Below are positions 1-6,203 of a DNA stretch of 8,586 bases, one piece after another. The translations under genes and the position numbers were made by a program. The DNA lies in the NCBI GenBank assembly GCA_022865365.1, contig JALHSW010000276.1:1-8586 (forward strand), written 5' to 3'. This DNA comes from Acidimicrobiia bacterium. Its GTDB lineage: Bacteria > Actinomycetota > Acidimicrobiia > IMCC26256 > PALSA-555. The notes beneath the pieces were generated by a model that was not told the origin of the DNA, did no database searches, and saw only the letters and a list, made by a program, of their open reading frames with translations. Position 1 is the stretch's first letter. Every line of letters starts with the position of its first letter.

Positions 1-713
1 AGGAACGGCTCCACCGGAAGCAACGCCTCGCCGCGGCGTTCCGGCTGTTCGGCCGCTTCGGCTTCGACGAGGGCGTCGCGGGGCACATCACCGCTCGCGA
101 CCCCGAGCTCCTCGACCACTTCTGGGTCAACCCCTTCGGGATGAGCTTCTCGATGATCAGCGTGTCGGACCTGATCCTGGTGAACCACGAGGGCCGGGTG
201 GTCGAGGGCAACGCGATGGTCAACGGTGCTGCGTTCGCGATCCACTCCCAGATCCATGCCGCCCGTCCAGACGTGATCGCAGCCGCGCACTCCAACTCGG
301 TGCACGGCAAGGCGTGGTCCTCGCTGCGGCGAACCCTGGATCCGCTCACCCAGGACGCGTGCGCGTTCTACGACGACCACGCGCTGTTCGACGACTACAC
401 CGGCGTGGTGCTCGACCCCGAGGAGGGGAAGCGCATCGCCCATGCGCTCGCCGACAACAAGGCGGCGATCCTGAGCAATCACGGTCTGCTCACCGTCGGG
501 CACTCCGTGGACGAGGCCGTGTGGTGGTTCATCACGATGGAGCGGACGTGCCAGGCGCAGCTGCTCGCCGAGGCGGCCGGCACCCCGGTGCTGATCGACG
601 CCGACCAGGCCGCGCTCACCGCGACCCAGGTCGGATCCCACGTCGCCGGTCACTTCAGCTTCGCTCCGCTCTACGCCAAGATCACCCAGGACCAACCCGA
701 CCTGTTCGACTGA
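1..713 (+). CDS. Class II aldolase/adducin-family protein (5' truncated by window edge)
   Basis: The reading frame is open from base 3, upstream of the first ATG at 141, so the gene starts outside the window; about 236 residues are visible. The family binds a divalent metal and catalyses aldol cleavage or decarboxylation of small hydroxy-acids or sugar phosphates, in the cytoplasm. Family signatures seen are GHITAR (81-98), the HSQIHAARPDV segment (about 241-275), an AAHSNS segment (282-299) and SNHG with its histidine at 480-482. Compared with fuculose-phosphate aldolase, whose ligands are His92, His94 and His155 with catalytic Glu73, the first and third histidines are present. The second is Asn (294-296) and the Glu position is Ala. 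Loss of the Glu fits the adducin-like branch; the Asn looks less usual. The substrate is unknown. The gene is convergent with the SDR gene on the other strand, 18 bp away. Confidence 0.85.
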   Translation, partial: ERLHRKQRLAAAFRLFGRFGFDEGVAGHITARDPELLDHFWVNPFGMSFSMISVSDLILVNHEGRVVEGNAMVNGAAFAIHSQIHAARPDVIAAAHSNSVHGKAWSSLRRTLDPLTQDACAFYDDHALFDDYTGVVLDPEEGKRIAHALADNKAAILSNHGLLTVGHSVDEAVWWFITMERTCQAQLLAEAAGTPVLIDADQAALTATQVGSHVAGHFSFAPLYAKITQDQPDLFD

Positions 714-735
714 CCCGTCGAGCCGGTGGGGTCAG
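710..735. terminator. Inverted repeat spanning two convergent stop codons
   Basis: CTGACCC (710-716) pairs perfectly with GGGTCAG (729-735) around a 12-base loop. The left arm contains the TGA stop of the aldolase gene (711-713). The right arm contains the stop of the opposing SDR gene (732-734). No T-run follows on either strand, so this would be a weak bidirectional terminator of the kind common in high-GC actinobacteria. A chance 7-bp stem is possible. Confidence 0.35.
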
Positions 736-1529
736 GACCGTTCGGCCTCGACCTGAGTCGCGTATGCCTTCGTGCCGGCGATGAATGCGTTCGGGTCGGC
801 GAACTTCCCGGCAACGACTTCGCCGAACCACTCGGGGACGTAGCCCTCGATCGCGCCCGACTCGAGCATCTCGATGACCGGCTCGACGATTGCTTCGACG
901 GGGAGCGCGTCAACGGCGCTGTGGAACCCGGGTTCGTTGTCGGGGAGGTGGAACAGCTCGGTGTCGATGACGCCCGGGTTCACGATGTGGACCTGCACGT
1001 CGGTGTCGCGCAGGTCGACGGCCATGCACTCCGAGAACGCGGTGATCGCCGCCTTGCTCGCGGCATACGCGCCTTCGATCGGAGGGCCGAGGCGCGCCGC
1101 GACCGACGACAGGTTCACGATCCGCCCGCCGCGCTCGATGAGTCCGGGGAGCAGGGCCAGGGTGAGGCGCACCGGTGAGAAGTAGTTGATGCGCATGACC
1201 GACTCGACCGTTTCGGGGTCGAGTCGCGTCACGTGGCGGCGCTTGGGGATGCCCGCGTTGTTCACGAGGATGTCGACGCCGCCGAGCTCGGCCTCGACGG
1301 TTGTGGCGAATCCGACGATGCCGTCGAGGTCGGCGAGATCGATCGCCCACGACCGCGATTCGGGAGCATGGGCGCGGATGCGCTCGAGCACCTCGGCGAG
1401 GCGGTCTTCCCGTCGTGCACAGATGCCGATGGTGGCACCGCGCGCGGCGAAGCCCTCGGCGAGTGCGGCCCCGATCCCCGTCGACGCGCCGGTCACGAGC
1501 GCGGTCTTGCCCTTGAGTGAGTAGGTCAT
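732..1529 (-). CDS. SDR family NAD(P)-dependent oxidoreductase (classical type)
   Basis: A 265-residue cytoplasmic alcohol/ketone oxidoreductase of classical SDR size. The Rossmann glycine motif TGASTGIG is at residues 13-20 and NNAG at 90-93. The catalytic serine is around 141-142, with Tyr155 and Lys159 in YAASK, and PGVIDTEL at 185-192. An Arg pair after the second beta strand (residues 39-40, ARRED) replaces the Asp typical of NAD users, so NADP(H) is the likelier cofactor. The ATG at 1527-1529 is chosen because GAAGG (top-strand CCTTC, 1537-1541) lies 7 bases upstream and the glycine motif then falls at the usual distance. The frame stays open further upstream, but only antisense to the next SDR gene. 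It is transcribed alone, divergently from the SDR-LLM operon, with the 18-bp palindrome 19 bases before its start. The substrate is not deducible. Confidence 0.9.
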   Translation of the reverse strand: MTYSLKGKTALVTGASTGIGAALAEGFAARGATIGICARREDRLAEVLERIRAHAPESRSWAIDLADLDGIVGFATTVEAELGGVDILVNNAGIPKRRHVTRLDPETVESVMRINYFSPVRLTLALLPGLIERGGRIVNLSSVAARLGPPIEGAYAASKAAITAFSECMAVDLRDTDVQVHIVNPGVIDTELFHLPDNEPGFHSAVDALPVEAIVEPVIEMLESGAIEGYVPEWFGEVVAGKFADPNAFIAGTKAYATQVEAERS

Positions 1530-1547
1530 GGCGCAACCTTCGCGCAT

Positions 1548-1568
1548 TCCTGACGTCGCCGTCAGGTG
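1548..1568. promoter_or_regulatory. Operator-like palindrome, copy 1 (divergent SDR/SDR region)
   Basis: CCTGACG (1549-1555) and CGTCAGG (1560-1566) are perfect inverted 7-mers separated by four bases, and T before and TG after are also shared with copy 2 at 6062-6082. It lies 19 bases before the minus-strand SDR start and about 21 bases before the plus-strand SDR start, in the only intergenic space between them. Size, symmetry and position are typical of a TetR-family or similar dimeric repressor site. The regulator itself is not in the window, so its family is inference. Confidence 0.65.
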
Positions 1569-1579
1569 AGGGCTAGCCT
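1550..1579 (+). promoter_or_regulatory. Probable leaderless promoter for the SDR-LLM operon
   Basis: A -10-like TAGCCT (1574-1579, fitting the actinobacterial TANNNT pattern) lies 18 bases after a -35-like CTGACG (1550-1555). The GTG start at 1588 is 8 bases past the -10 box, where transcription would be expected to begin. No Shine-Dalgarno sequence fits. The -35 element lies inside the left arm of the palindrome, so a bound repressor would block polymerase. Inferred from sequence pattern only. Confidence 0.45.
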
Positions 1580-1587
1580 GCGCCGCC

Positions 1588-2391
1588 GTGACGCTCGACC
1601 CGACGACCCCGCTGCTCACCGATCGCGTCGCGATCGTCACGGGTGCGGCGGTCGGCATCGGCCAGGCCGTCGCGCTGGCCTTGGCCCGCTTCGGGGCACA
1701 TGTCGCGATCTGCGACCGCGACGTCGCGAACCTCGACCTCACCGCCGACGCCATCGAGGCCGAGGGCCGCCGAGTCGTGGCCTCCGAGCTCGACGTGCGC
1801 GAGGGCACCGGGGTCGAGGCGTTCCTCTCGACGGTCGCCGCTGAGCTGGGGGCCGTCGACGTCTTGGTCAACAACGCGGGCGGGGGGTTCTTTGCAGGAT
1901 TCCTCGATGTGAGTGACAAGGGTCAGGACTCGCTGATCCGGGAGAACTTCACGAGCGTCACGAGCTTCGTGCGTTCGACGGTGCCGCGCATGCCCGAGCG
2001 GGGCGGGTCGATCCTGAACATCACGTCGATCGAGGCGCATCGCGCCGCGCCGGGCTTCGCCGTGTACTCGGCGATGAAGGCCGCGGTCGCAAGCCTCACG
2101 AAGACCCTGGCGCTCGAGCTGGGGCCGCGGCGGATCCGGGTGAACTGCATCGCGCCCGACGTGATCCCGACGCCGGGCATCGGGCTCGAACACGGCGTGC
2201 ACACGCCATTGCCGATTGCCGGTCACGTTGACGATGTCGCGGGAGCGGCGGTCTACCTCGCCGGTGACCTGAGCCGCTTCGTCACCGGGACGACCGTCCA
2301 CGTCGACGGCGGCAACTGGGCCTCTGGTGGCTGGGTGCGCACCGCCGACGGCGGCTACACCCTGCACCCGGATGCGGCGGGTCTGGCATGA
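1588..2391 (+). CDS. SDR family oxidoreductase
   Basis: A 267-residue classical SDR. TGAAVGIG is at residues 18-25 and NNAG at 95-98, with catalytic Ser147, Tyr160 and Lys164 (YSAMK). Asp43 at the end of the second beta strand suggests NAD(H) rather than NADP(H), in contrast to the divergent SDR. After the usual VDGG motif the protein continues for about 26 residues rich in Gly, Trp and Thr (NWASGGW and following), so the C-terminus is slightly extended. GTG at 1588 must be the start: an in-frame TGA sits at 1567-1569 and no other start codon lies between. The last four bases overlap the next gene as ATGA, so it is co-transcribed and probably translationally coupled with the LLM oxidoreductase. 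The pair suggests sequential redox steps on one substrate, an alcohol or ketone, which the sequence does not identify. Confidence 0.9.
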   Translation: MTLDPTTPLLTDRVAIVTGAAVGIGQAVALALARFGAHVAICDRDVANLDLTADAIEAEGRRVVASELDVREGTGVEAFLSTVAAELGAVDVLVNNAGGGFFAGFLDVSDKGQDSLIRENFTSVTSFVRSTVPRMPERGGSILNITSIEAHRAAPGFAVYSAMKAAVASLTKTLALELGPRRIRVNCIAPDVIPTPGIGLEHGVHTPLPIAGHVDDVAGAAVYLAGDLSRFVTGTTVHVDGGNWASGGWVRTADGGYTLHPDAAGLA

Positions 2392-3233
2392 AGTTCGGGA
2401 TCGCGCTCGGGCGGCTCAACCCGGCGTTCTTCGTGGAGGCGACGCTCGAGGCCGAGCGGCTCGGGTTCGAGTCGGTGTGGCTCCCCGAGCACCTCATGTT
2501 CACGTCGAAGATGAGCCGGTCGCCGCATCCCGGTGAGACACATCCGCCCGTCCCACCCGACACGCCGATCTTCGACGCGTTCGCGTACCTCGCGTTCCTG
2601 GCCGGCAAGACCGAGCGCCTTCGTCTCGGGACTCACGTGTACAACCTCGGGCTGCGCCACCCGTTCATCGCGGCGCGGGCAGTGCAGACCCTCGACATCG
2701 TCTCGGGTGGCCGTGTCGAGTTCGGCATCGGCGCGAGCTGGCTCGAAGAAGAATGGATCGCGGCGGAGCTGGACTTCGCCACCCGAGGGCGCCGGGTCGA
2801 CGAGGCGCTCGAGATCTGCAAGCACCTGTGGACCGACGACGATGTCTCGCACCACGGAGAGTTCTTCTCGTTCGACGGTGCGGTGTTCGTGCCCAAGTGC
2901 GTGCAGCGGCCGTGGCCGCCGGTCCTCGTGGGCGGTGAGAGCGCTCCGGCACTTCGGCGCGCCGCACGCGCCGGTGACGGATGGATCGGCATGAGCCACG
3001 ACTTCGAGTCGGGCGCGGCGCAGATCGCCCGCTTGCGTGAGCTCCTCGACACCGAAGGTCGCGACGCCGACGCGTTCCAGTACTGCCTGGGCGGCCCGGT
3101 CGACTCCGCCGCCGATGTCGCGCGCTGGGAGGAGATCGGCGTCACCCGCTTGATCATCTCGCCGTGGCGACGCTCCAAGGAAGCGATCGACGGGCTGCGC
3201 CACTTCGCCGACACCACCGGCACCGGCGACTGA
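2388..3233 (+). CDS. LLM class F420-dependent oxidoreductase
   Basis: A 281-residue luciferase-like monooxygenase fold (TIM barrel). This family in actinobacteria mostly uses the deazaflavin F420, though some members bind FMN. Recognisable segments are the N-terminal MKFGIALG strand, ESVWLPEHL near residues 25-35, and RLRLGTHVYNLGLRHPF followed by the QTLDIVSGGRVEFGIGASW block around residues 100-120. PPVLVGGESAPALRRAAR...GDGWIG lies around 180-205. Overall length and layout match the Rv2161c-like group (TIGR03619 type). The start ATG at 2388 overlaps the SDR stop and has only a weak purine-rich stretch before it, so expression probably depends on ribosomes finishing the SDR gene. Likely role: hydride transfer or oxygenation of the same substrate as the SDR. 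F420 rather than FMN is inferred from family and lineage. Confidence 0.88.
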   Translation: MKFGIALGRLNPAFFVEATLEAERLGFESVWLPEHLMFTSKMSRSPHPGETHPPVPPDTPIFDAFAYLAFLAGKTERLRLGTHVYNLGLRHPFIAARAVQTLDIVSGGRVEFGIGASWLEEEWIAAELDFATRGRRVDEALEICKHLWTDDDVSHHGEFFSFDGAVFVPKCVQRPWPPVLVGGESAPALRRAARAGDGWIGMSHDFESGAAQIARLRELLDTEGRDADAFQYCLGGPVDSAADVARWEEIGVTRLIISPWRRSKEAIDGLRHFADTTGTGD

Positions 3234-3255
3234 GGCGCTCGCAGGGTCGGGGCGG

Positions 3256-4038
3256 TCAATCGGTGAGGTGTGGCCCCTCGGCAAGCGCCGCGTCGGGGTC
3301 GGCGTCGAAGTCGCGGATCGTCTCCTTGTGGCGGAGCGCGACCTGGATCTGCTCGGGCTGCATGGTGAAGCAGACGCCGCCCATGAGTCGTTCGAGCTCG
3401 GCGGCCCGTTCCACCGCGTCGAGGTCCATGCCGCGACCCATGCCGATGTCGCAGGACCGGCGCAGCACGATGGCCGCCTCGGCGGTATCGACGTCGAGCG
3501 CTTCTTCCGCCCAGCGGAAGAAGCCGCGGCGCCACGGGGCGCCGGCATAGGGCTCGGGTGCCACGACCCGGCGGCCGTCGAGCGTCCAGGCGAGCAGCGG
3601 CTCACCGTCGCGGTCGCAGCGCACGACCACGTCGCCACCGGCCTGGGCCTGGTGCGGGATCTCGACGTCGTACTGGCGGGTGGTCCCCACCCGTCCGCCC
3701 CGCGCCGCGTGGGCGATGCAGAGGCCCGCGAGGTCGAACATGTGGGTGCAGTTCTGCTTCGGGTCGGCGATGTCGCCCACGGCCAGGCAGTGCGGTGACA
3801 GCTCCATGCCCTCGAGCGTGTGGAGCCGGTCAGCCGCGGCGGGGCACGTGGTCCAGGGCCAGCGGATTGCCCGGGCCGTCACCTCGTGCACCGACGCTCC
3901 GTCGTGGGCGACCCGGACCGTGAAGTAGTGGAAGTCGTCCTCGAGGCCACCGTCGACGACCCCACCTGCAGCATGGTCGGACGCGGTGACCACGAGGCGG
4001 AGGCGTCGTCGGTACGCGCCGTGCGGGAAGTGGGTCAT
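3256..4038 (-). CDS. DUF2889 domain-containing protein
   Basis: A 260-residue protein of unknown function. It resembles DUF2889 across its length: an N-terminal PHGAYRRRLRL start, EDDFH (residues 33-37), WPWTTCP (60-66), CTHMFDLA (97-104), a PYAGAPW-type segment (163-169) and AAIVLRRSCDIGMGR (188-202). There is no signal peptide and no membrane segment, so it is cytoplasmic. His37, Cys65, Cys97, His99 and Asp102 sit in the best-conserved motifs and could form an active or metal site; that is inference. The ATG at 4036-4038 is chosen because it overlaps the stop of the ligase gene as ATGA and places the YRRR motif at the N-terminus, as in the family. A longer frame exists upstream but only antisense-shifted within the ligase gene. 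Third gene of the VOC-ligase-DUF2889 operon; it ends 22 bp from the convergent LLM gene. Confidence 0.85.
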   Translation of the reverse strand: MTHFPHGAYRRRLRLVVTASDHAAGGVVDGGLEDDFHYFTVRVAHDGASVHEVTARAIRWPWTTCPAAADRLHTLEGMELSPHCLAVGDIADPKQNCTHMFDLAGLCIAHAARGGRVGTTRQYDVEIPHQAQAGGDVVVRCDRDGEPLLAWTLDGRRVVAPEPYAGAPWRRGFFRWAEEALDVDTAEAAIVLRRSCDIGMGRGMDLDAVERAAELERLMGGVCFTMQPEQIQVALRHKETIRDFDADPDAALAEGPHLTD

Positions 4039-5582
4039 GCGCTCGGGACGCTCCCGCCGGGGTAGTTGCCGCCCCCGAACTCCGCGTCGAGTGCGTCGTA
4101 GTCGACGGCCCAGCCGTTCCGGGGGAGCGCGTCGACGAACTCGATCGTTCGCGGCTTCTTGTACGACGCGATGCGCGACCGGCAGTGCTCGACGAGCTCG
4201 TCGGGCGTGATGGTCGCACCCTCTCGCAGCACGACGATCGCCTTCACGCTCTGCACCCACCGCTCGTCGGGGACGCCGAGGATGGCGCACTCGACCACCG
4301 CGTCATGGGCGGCGATGCACTGCTCGACCTCGACCGGGTAGATGTTCTCTGCCGCCGACTTGATCATGCGGGTCTTGGGCCCGACGAACGTGATCGAACC
4401 GTCGGCTTCGCGTCGGCCGAGGTCGTTGGTGTGATGCCAGCCGCCGCGTGCTCGGTGCGCGTTCTCCTCGGGTCGGTTCCAGTAGCCGTTCATCACCGTG
4501 GGACCGCGGGTGACGATCTCGCCCGGTTCGCCGTCGGCGACATCGCTTCCGTCTTCGTCCACCACTCGAACCTGGAGCAGCGGCGACGTGCGTCCATGTG
4601 TACCGATCGCGCCGAGTGCGAGGCACGAGAACGTCATCATGCCGACGGCTTCGGTCTGCCCGTACCCGCCGGGTGCTGCGGCCCAGGGGCTCGGGTCGCG
4701 ACCTGTCCGCGCGTTCCAGTCGCGACCGGCGGGCACGGTTCGAAGACTCGACAGGTCGTAGCGCCCGTCGGGGTCGGCCGCGAGGATCTGCTCGAAGATC
4801 GGGCCGACGAGGAACGCGCCGGTGCAACGCTCGGCCTCGATGACGCGGCAGAGGGTCTCGCCGTCGACGCGGGGGACGAAGACGTTGGTGCCGCCGAACA
4901 CGAACGTGGCCAGGAGGTGCATGAGGGTGCCGAGATGGAACATCGGCCCGCTGTTGAGGTAGACGTCGTCGCCGCTGGCGCCCGTGAAGTGCCCGTACAC
5001 GATGCCCTGCTCGATGCACGCGCGGTGCGAGAGCATCGCCGCGTTGGGCCGCCCTCCGAAGGCCGCGGTGTAGATCAGCAGCAGCGGCGTCGACGGGTCG
5101 ACGGGCTCCTCGAGGTCGTCCGATTTGCCGGTCGCGAGGAACGCCTCGTAGCCATCGAGGTCGGTGTCGTCGGTGTCGTGACGGAGCCATGTCGCGGGGG
5201 CCGATGCGAGCGAGCGGGCGGCTCGGACTGCGTCGCCCACCTCGTCCTCCTGCCACACGATCACGCGGGGTGCGAGGTCGTCGATGACGAAGGCGATCTC
5301 GTCGGCGGTCTGGCGCCAGTTCGCCGGGCAGCACATAGCGCCGAGCTTCGCGGCGGCGAGCAGCAGCTCCACGATGCGGGCCGAGTTCTGGCCGAGCCAC
5401 AGCACGCGCTCCCCGGGGCCCACCCCCTCGGCTGCGAGGGCGTGGGCGAGGCGGTTCACCCGCTCGTCGAGCTCGAAGAACGTCCGCCGGACCTCGCCGT
5501 CCACCACGGCGAGGTGTGCGGGTCGGCTCCGTCGATGCTCGCGCAGCACATCACCGAGCGTGATCGCGTGCAGGGCGTCCAC
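4035..5582 (-). CDS. Non-canonical AMP-dependent acyl-CoA synthetase-like protein (ANL superfamily)
   Basis: 515 residues, full length for an acyl-CoA ligase. Fold landmarks are NWR near residue 88, YGQTE (307-311), GEIVTRGPTVMNGYW (about 354-368), GWHHTND (381-387) and NIYPVEVE (413-420). Several reaction motifs are altered. The phosphate loop, normally TSGTTGxPK, reads TAAFGGRPN (172-180). The GR of the hinge motif is GP (401-402). The C-terminal segment, where LPR...GK normally gives the adenylation lysine, reads LPRNGWAVDYDALDAEFG (486-503) with no lysine. Family knowledge suggests this is a divergent subgroup rather than a sequencing error, since the frame is intact and hydrophobic spacing is kept. 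It may still make acyl-CoA, or have a partial or regulatory role. GTG start at 5582, with GAAGG 11 bases upstream, 17 bp after the VOC stop; the 3' end overlaps the DUF2889 gene. Confidence 0.85.
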   Translation of the reverse strand: MDALHAITLGDVLREHRRSRPAHLAVVDGEVRRTFFELDERVNRLAHALAAEGVGPGERVLWLGQNSARIVELLLAAAKLGAMCCPANWRQTADEIAFVIDDLAPRVIVWQEDEVGDAVRAARSLASAPATWLRHDTDDTDLDGYEAFLATGKSDDLEEPVDPSTPLLLIYTAAFGGRPNAAMLSHRACIEQGIVYGHFTGASGDDVYLNSGPMFHLGTLMHLLATFVFGGTNVFVPRVDGETLCRVIEAERCTGAFLVGPIFEQILAADPDGRYDLSSLRTVPAGRDWNARTGRDPSPWAAAPGGYGQTEAVGMMTFSCLALGAIGTHGRTSPLLQVRVVDEDGSDVADGEPGEIVTRGPTVMNGYWNRPEENAHRARGGWHHTNDLGRREADGSITFVGPKTRMIKSAAENIYPVEVEQCIAAHDAVVECAILGVPDERWVQSVKAIVVLREGATITPDELVEHCRSRIASYKKPRTIEFVDALPRNGWAVDYDALDAEFGGGNYPGGSVPSA

Positions 5583-5599
5583 CGTCAGCCCGCTGCCTT

Positions 5600-6052
5600 C
5601 TACTCGCCGGAGGAGGCGTCGAGGTGCTCGCGGTAGCTCATCGGCAGGAGCTCGATGAGCTGGCCGTCGGGATCACGAACGAAGATCGCCGCGCCGATGT
5701 CGGTGCCTTCGAGCACGGCACCGCCGAGTTCCCGGACCCGAGCGCAGGTTGCCGGGATGTCGTCGACGCTCACGGAGATGTGGGTGAGTCCAGGGTCGTT
5801 CATCGCGCGTTCGCGGTAGGCGTTAGGCGCGGCACCTTCACCCGCGAAGTGCAGCAGCTCGAGGACCAGGCCATCGCGCCGCAAGTAGCACGCGGTCATC
5901 CCGATCGGTGGTGCGAGTCCGAGTAGTCGGTCCGACGGCGAGTCAGGCGGCTGGATCTCGCGTTCCACCTCGAAGCCGAAGACTTCGACGTAGAAGCGGC
6001 GCGACCGATCGAGATCGGTCACGCACTGCCCGAGATGGTTGAACGCGCTCAT
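5600..6052 (-). CDS. VOC family (glyoxalase/dioxygenase fold) metalloprotein
   Basis: 150 residues, the length of a two-module VOC protein. The four metal-ligand positions of the glyoxalase I-like pattern are all present: His6 (FNHLGQC), Glu65 (VLELLHF), His91 (LTHISVSV) and Glu134 (GQLIELLP). This makes a working divalent-metal isomerase, epimerase, lyase or dioxygenase plausible; methylmalonyl-CoA epimerase-like and glyoxalase-like members share the pattern, so the reaction is open. The ATG at 6050-6052 is preferred because it places His6 in the first beta strand. AGGA lies 9 bases upstream (top-strand TCCT, 6062-6065). An extended frame to 6121 would run through the palindromic operator and add a low-complexity leader. 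First gene of the VOC-ligase-DUF2889 operon. Confidence 0.88.
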   Translation of the reverse strand: MSAFNHLGQCVTDLDRSRRFYVEVFGFEVEREIQPPDSPSDRLLGLAPPIGMTACYLRRDGLVLELLHFAGEGAAPNAYRERAMNDPGLTHISVSVDDIPATCARVRELGGAVLEGTDIGAAIFVRDPDGQLIELLPMSYREHLDASSGE

Positions 6053-6061
6053 CTGAGGAGA

Positions 6062-6082
6062 TCCTGACACGGACGTCAGGTG
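6062..6082. promoter_or_regulatory. Operator-like palindrome, copy 2 (head of VOC-ligase-DUF2889 operon)
   Basis: CCTGACA (6063-6069), four bases, CGTCAGG (6074-6080). It matches copy 1 at every position outside the spacer except the last base of the left arm (A for G), including the flanking T and TG. It ends 10 bases before the VOC start, so its proximal arm also contains that gene's Shine-Dalgarno AGGA. It lies between the divergent VOC operon and the secreted-protein gene, 122 bases before the latter's start. Confidence 0.62.
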
Positions 6083-6114
6083 CTGTGCCCAGGTCCATGT
6101 CGGTGCGGCGCGCG

Positions 6115-6143
6115 CGGACACTCGAGTGCAGATCCCGTAATGT
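6115..6143 (+). promoter_or_regulatory. Candidate promoter of the secreted-protein gene
   Basis: CGGACA (6115-6120, 4 of 6 to TTGACA) and TAATGT (6138-6143) are separated by 17 bases. They would give a transcript starting near 6150 with a leader of about 54 bases. That leader contains a perfect 12-bp palindrome, CGCCGATCGGCG (6162-6173), and a GGAAGGGA ribosome site (6187-6194) 9 bases before the ATG. Pattern match only. Confidence 0.3.
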
Positions 6144-6203
6144 CGCGTGCTTCACGTCATTCGCCGATCGGCGGGTACGGCACATCGGAAGGGACCACAA
6201 GAG

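Noticed and set aside
1530..1919. Upstream extension of the minus-strand SDR gene to 1919
   Set aside because: The added 130 residues are low-complexity Ser/Ala/Arg translated antisense to the other SDR gene. ATG at 1529 has a ribosome site and starts the normal SDR N-terminus.
5043..5072. Frameshift or pseudogene as explanation of the odd ligase phosphate loop
   Set aside because: The frame is intact for 515 residues and flanking motifs are in register, so the change is substitution within a preserved protein rather than decay.
4185..5636. 483-residue open frame on the plus strand opposite the ligase gene
   Set aside because: It is antisense to a clear ANL-family gene, has a composition typical of GC-rich shadow frames and shows no recognisable motifs.
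6003..6020. Perfect 7+4+7 inverted repeat GACCGAT/ATCGGTC
   Set aside because: It lies within the VOC coding sequence over the common TDLDRS motif, whose Asp/Arg codons readily give this symmetry. It does not match the shared operator.
6053..6121. Longer VOC protein starting at 6121
   Set aside because: It would place the palindrome inside the coding region and add 23 residues before the conserved first beta strand; the ATG at 6052 has AGGA upstream.
6147..6203. GTG at 6147 as start of the secreted protein
   Set aside because: It would put 19 polar, charged residues before the signal peptide; ATG at 6204 gives a standard one with a ribosome site.
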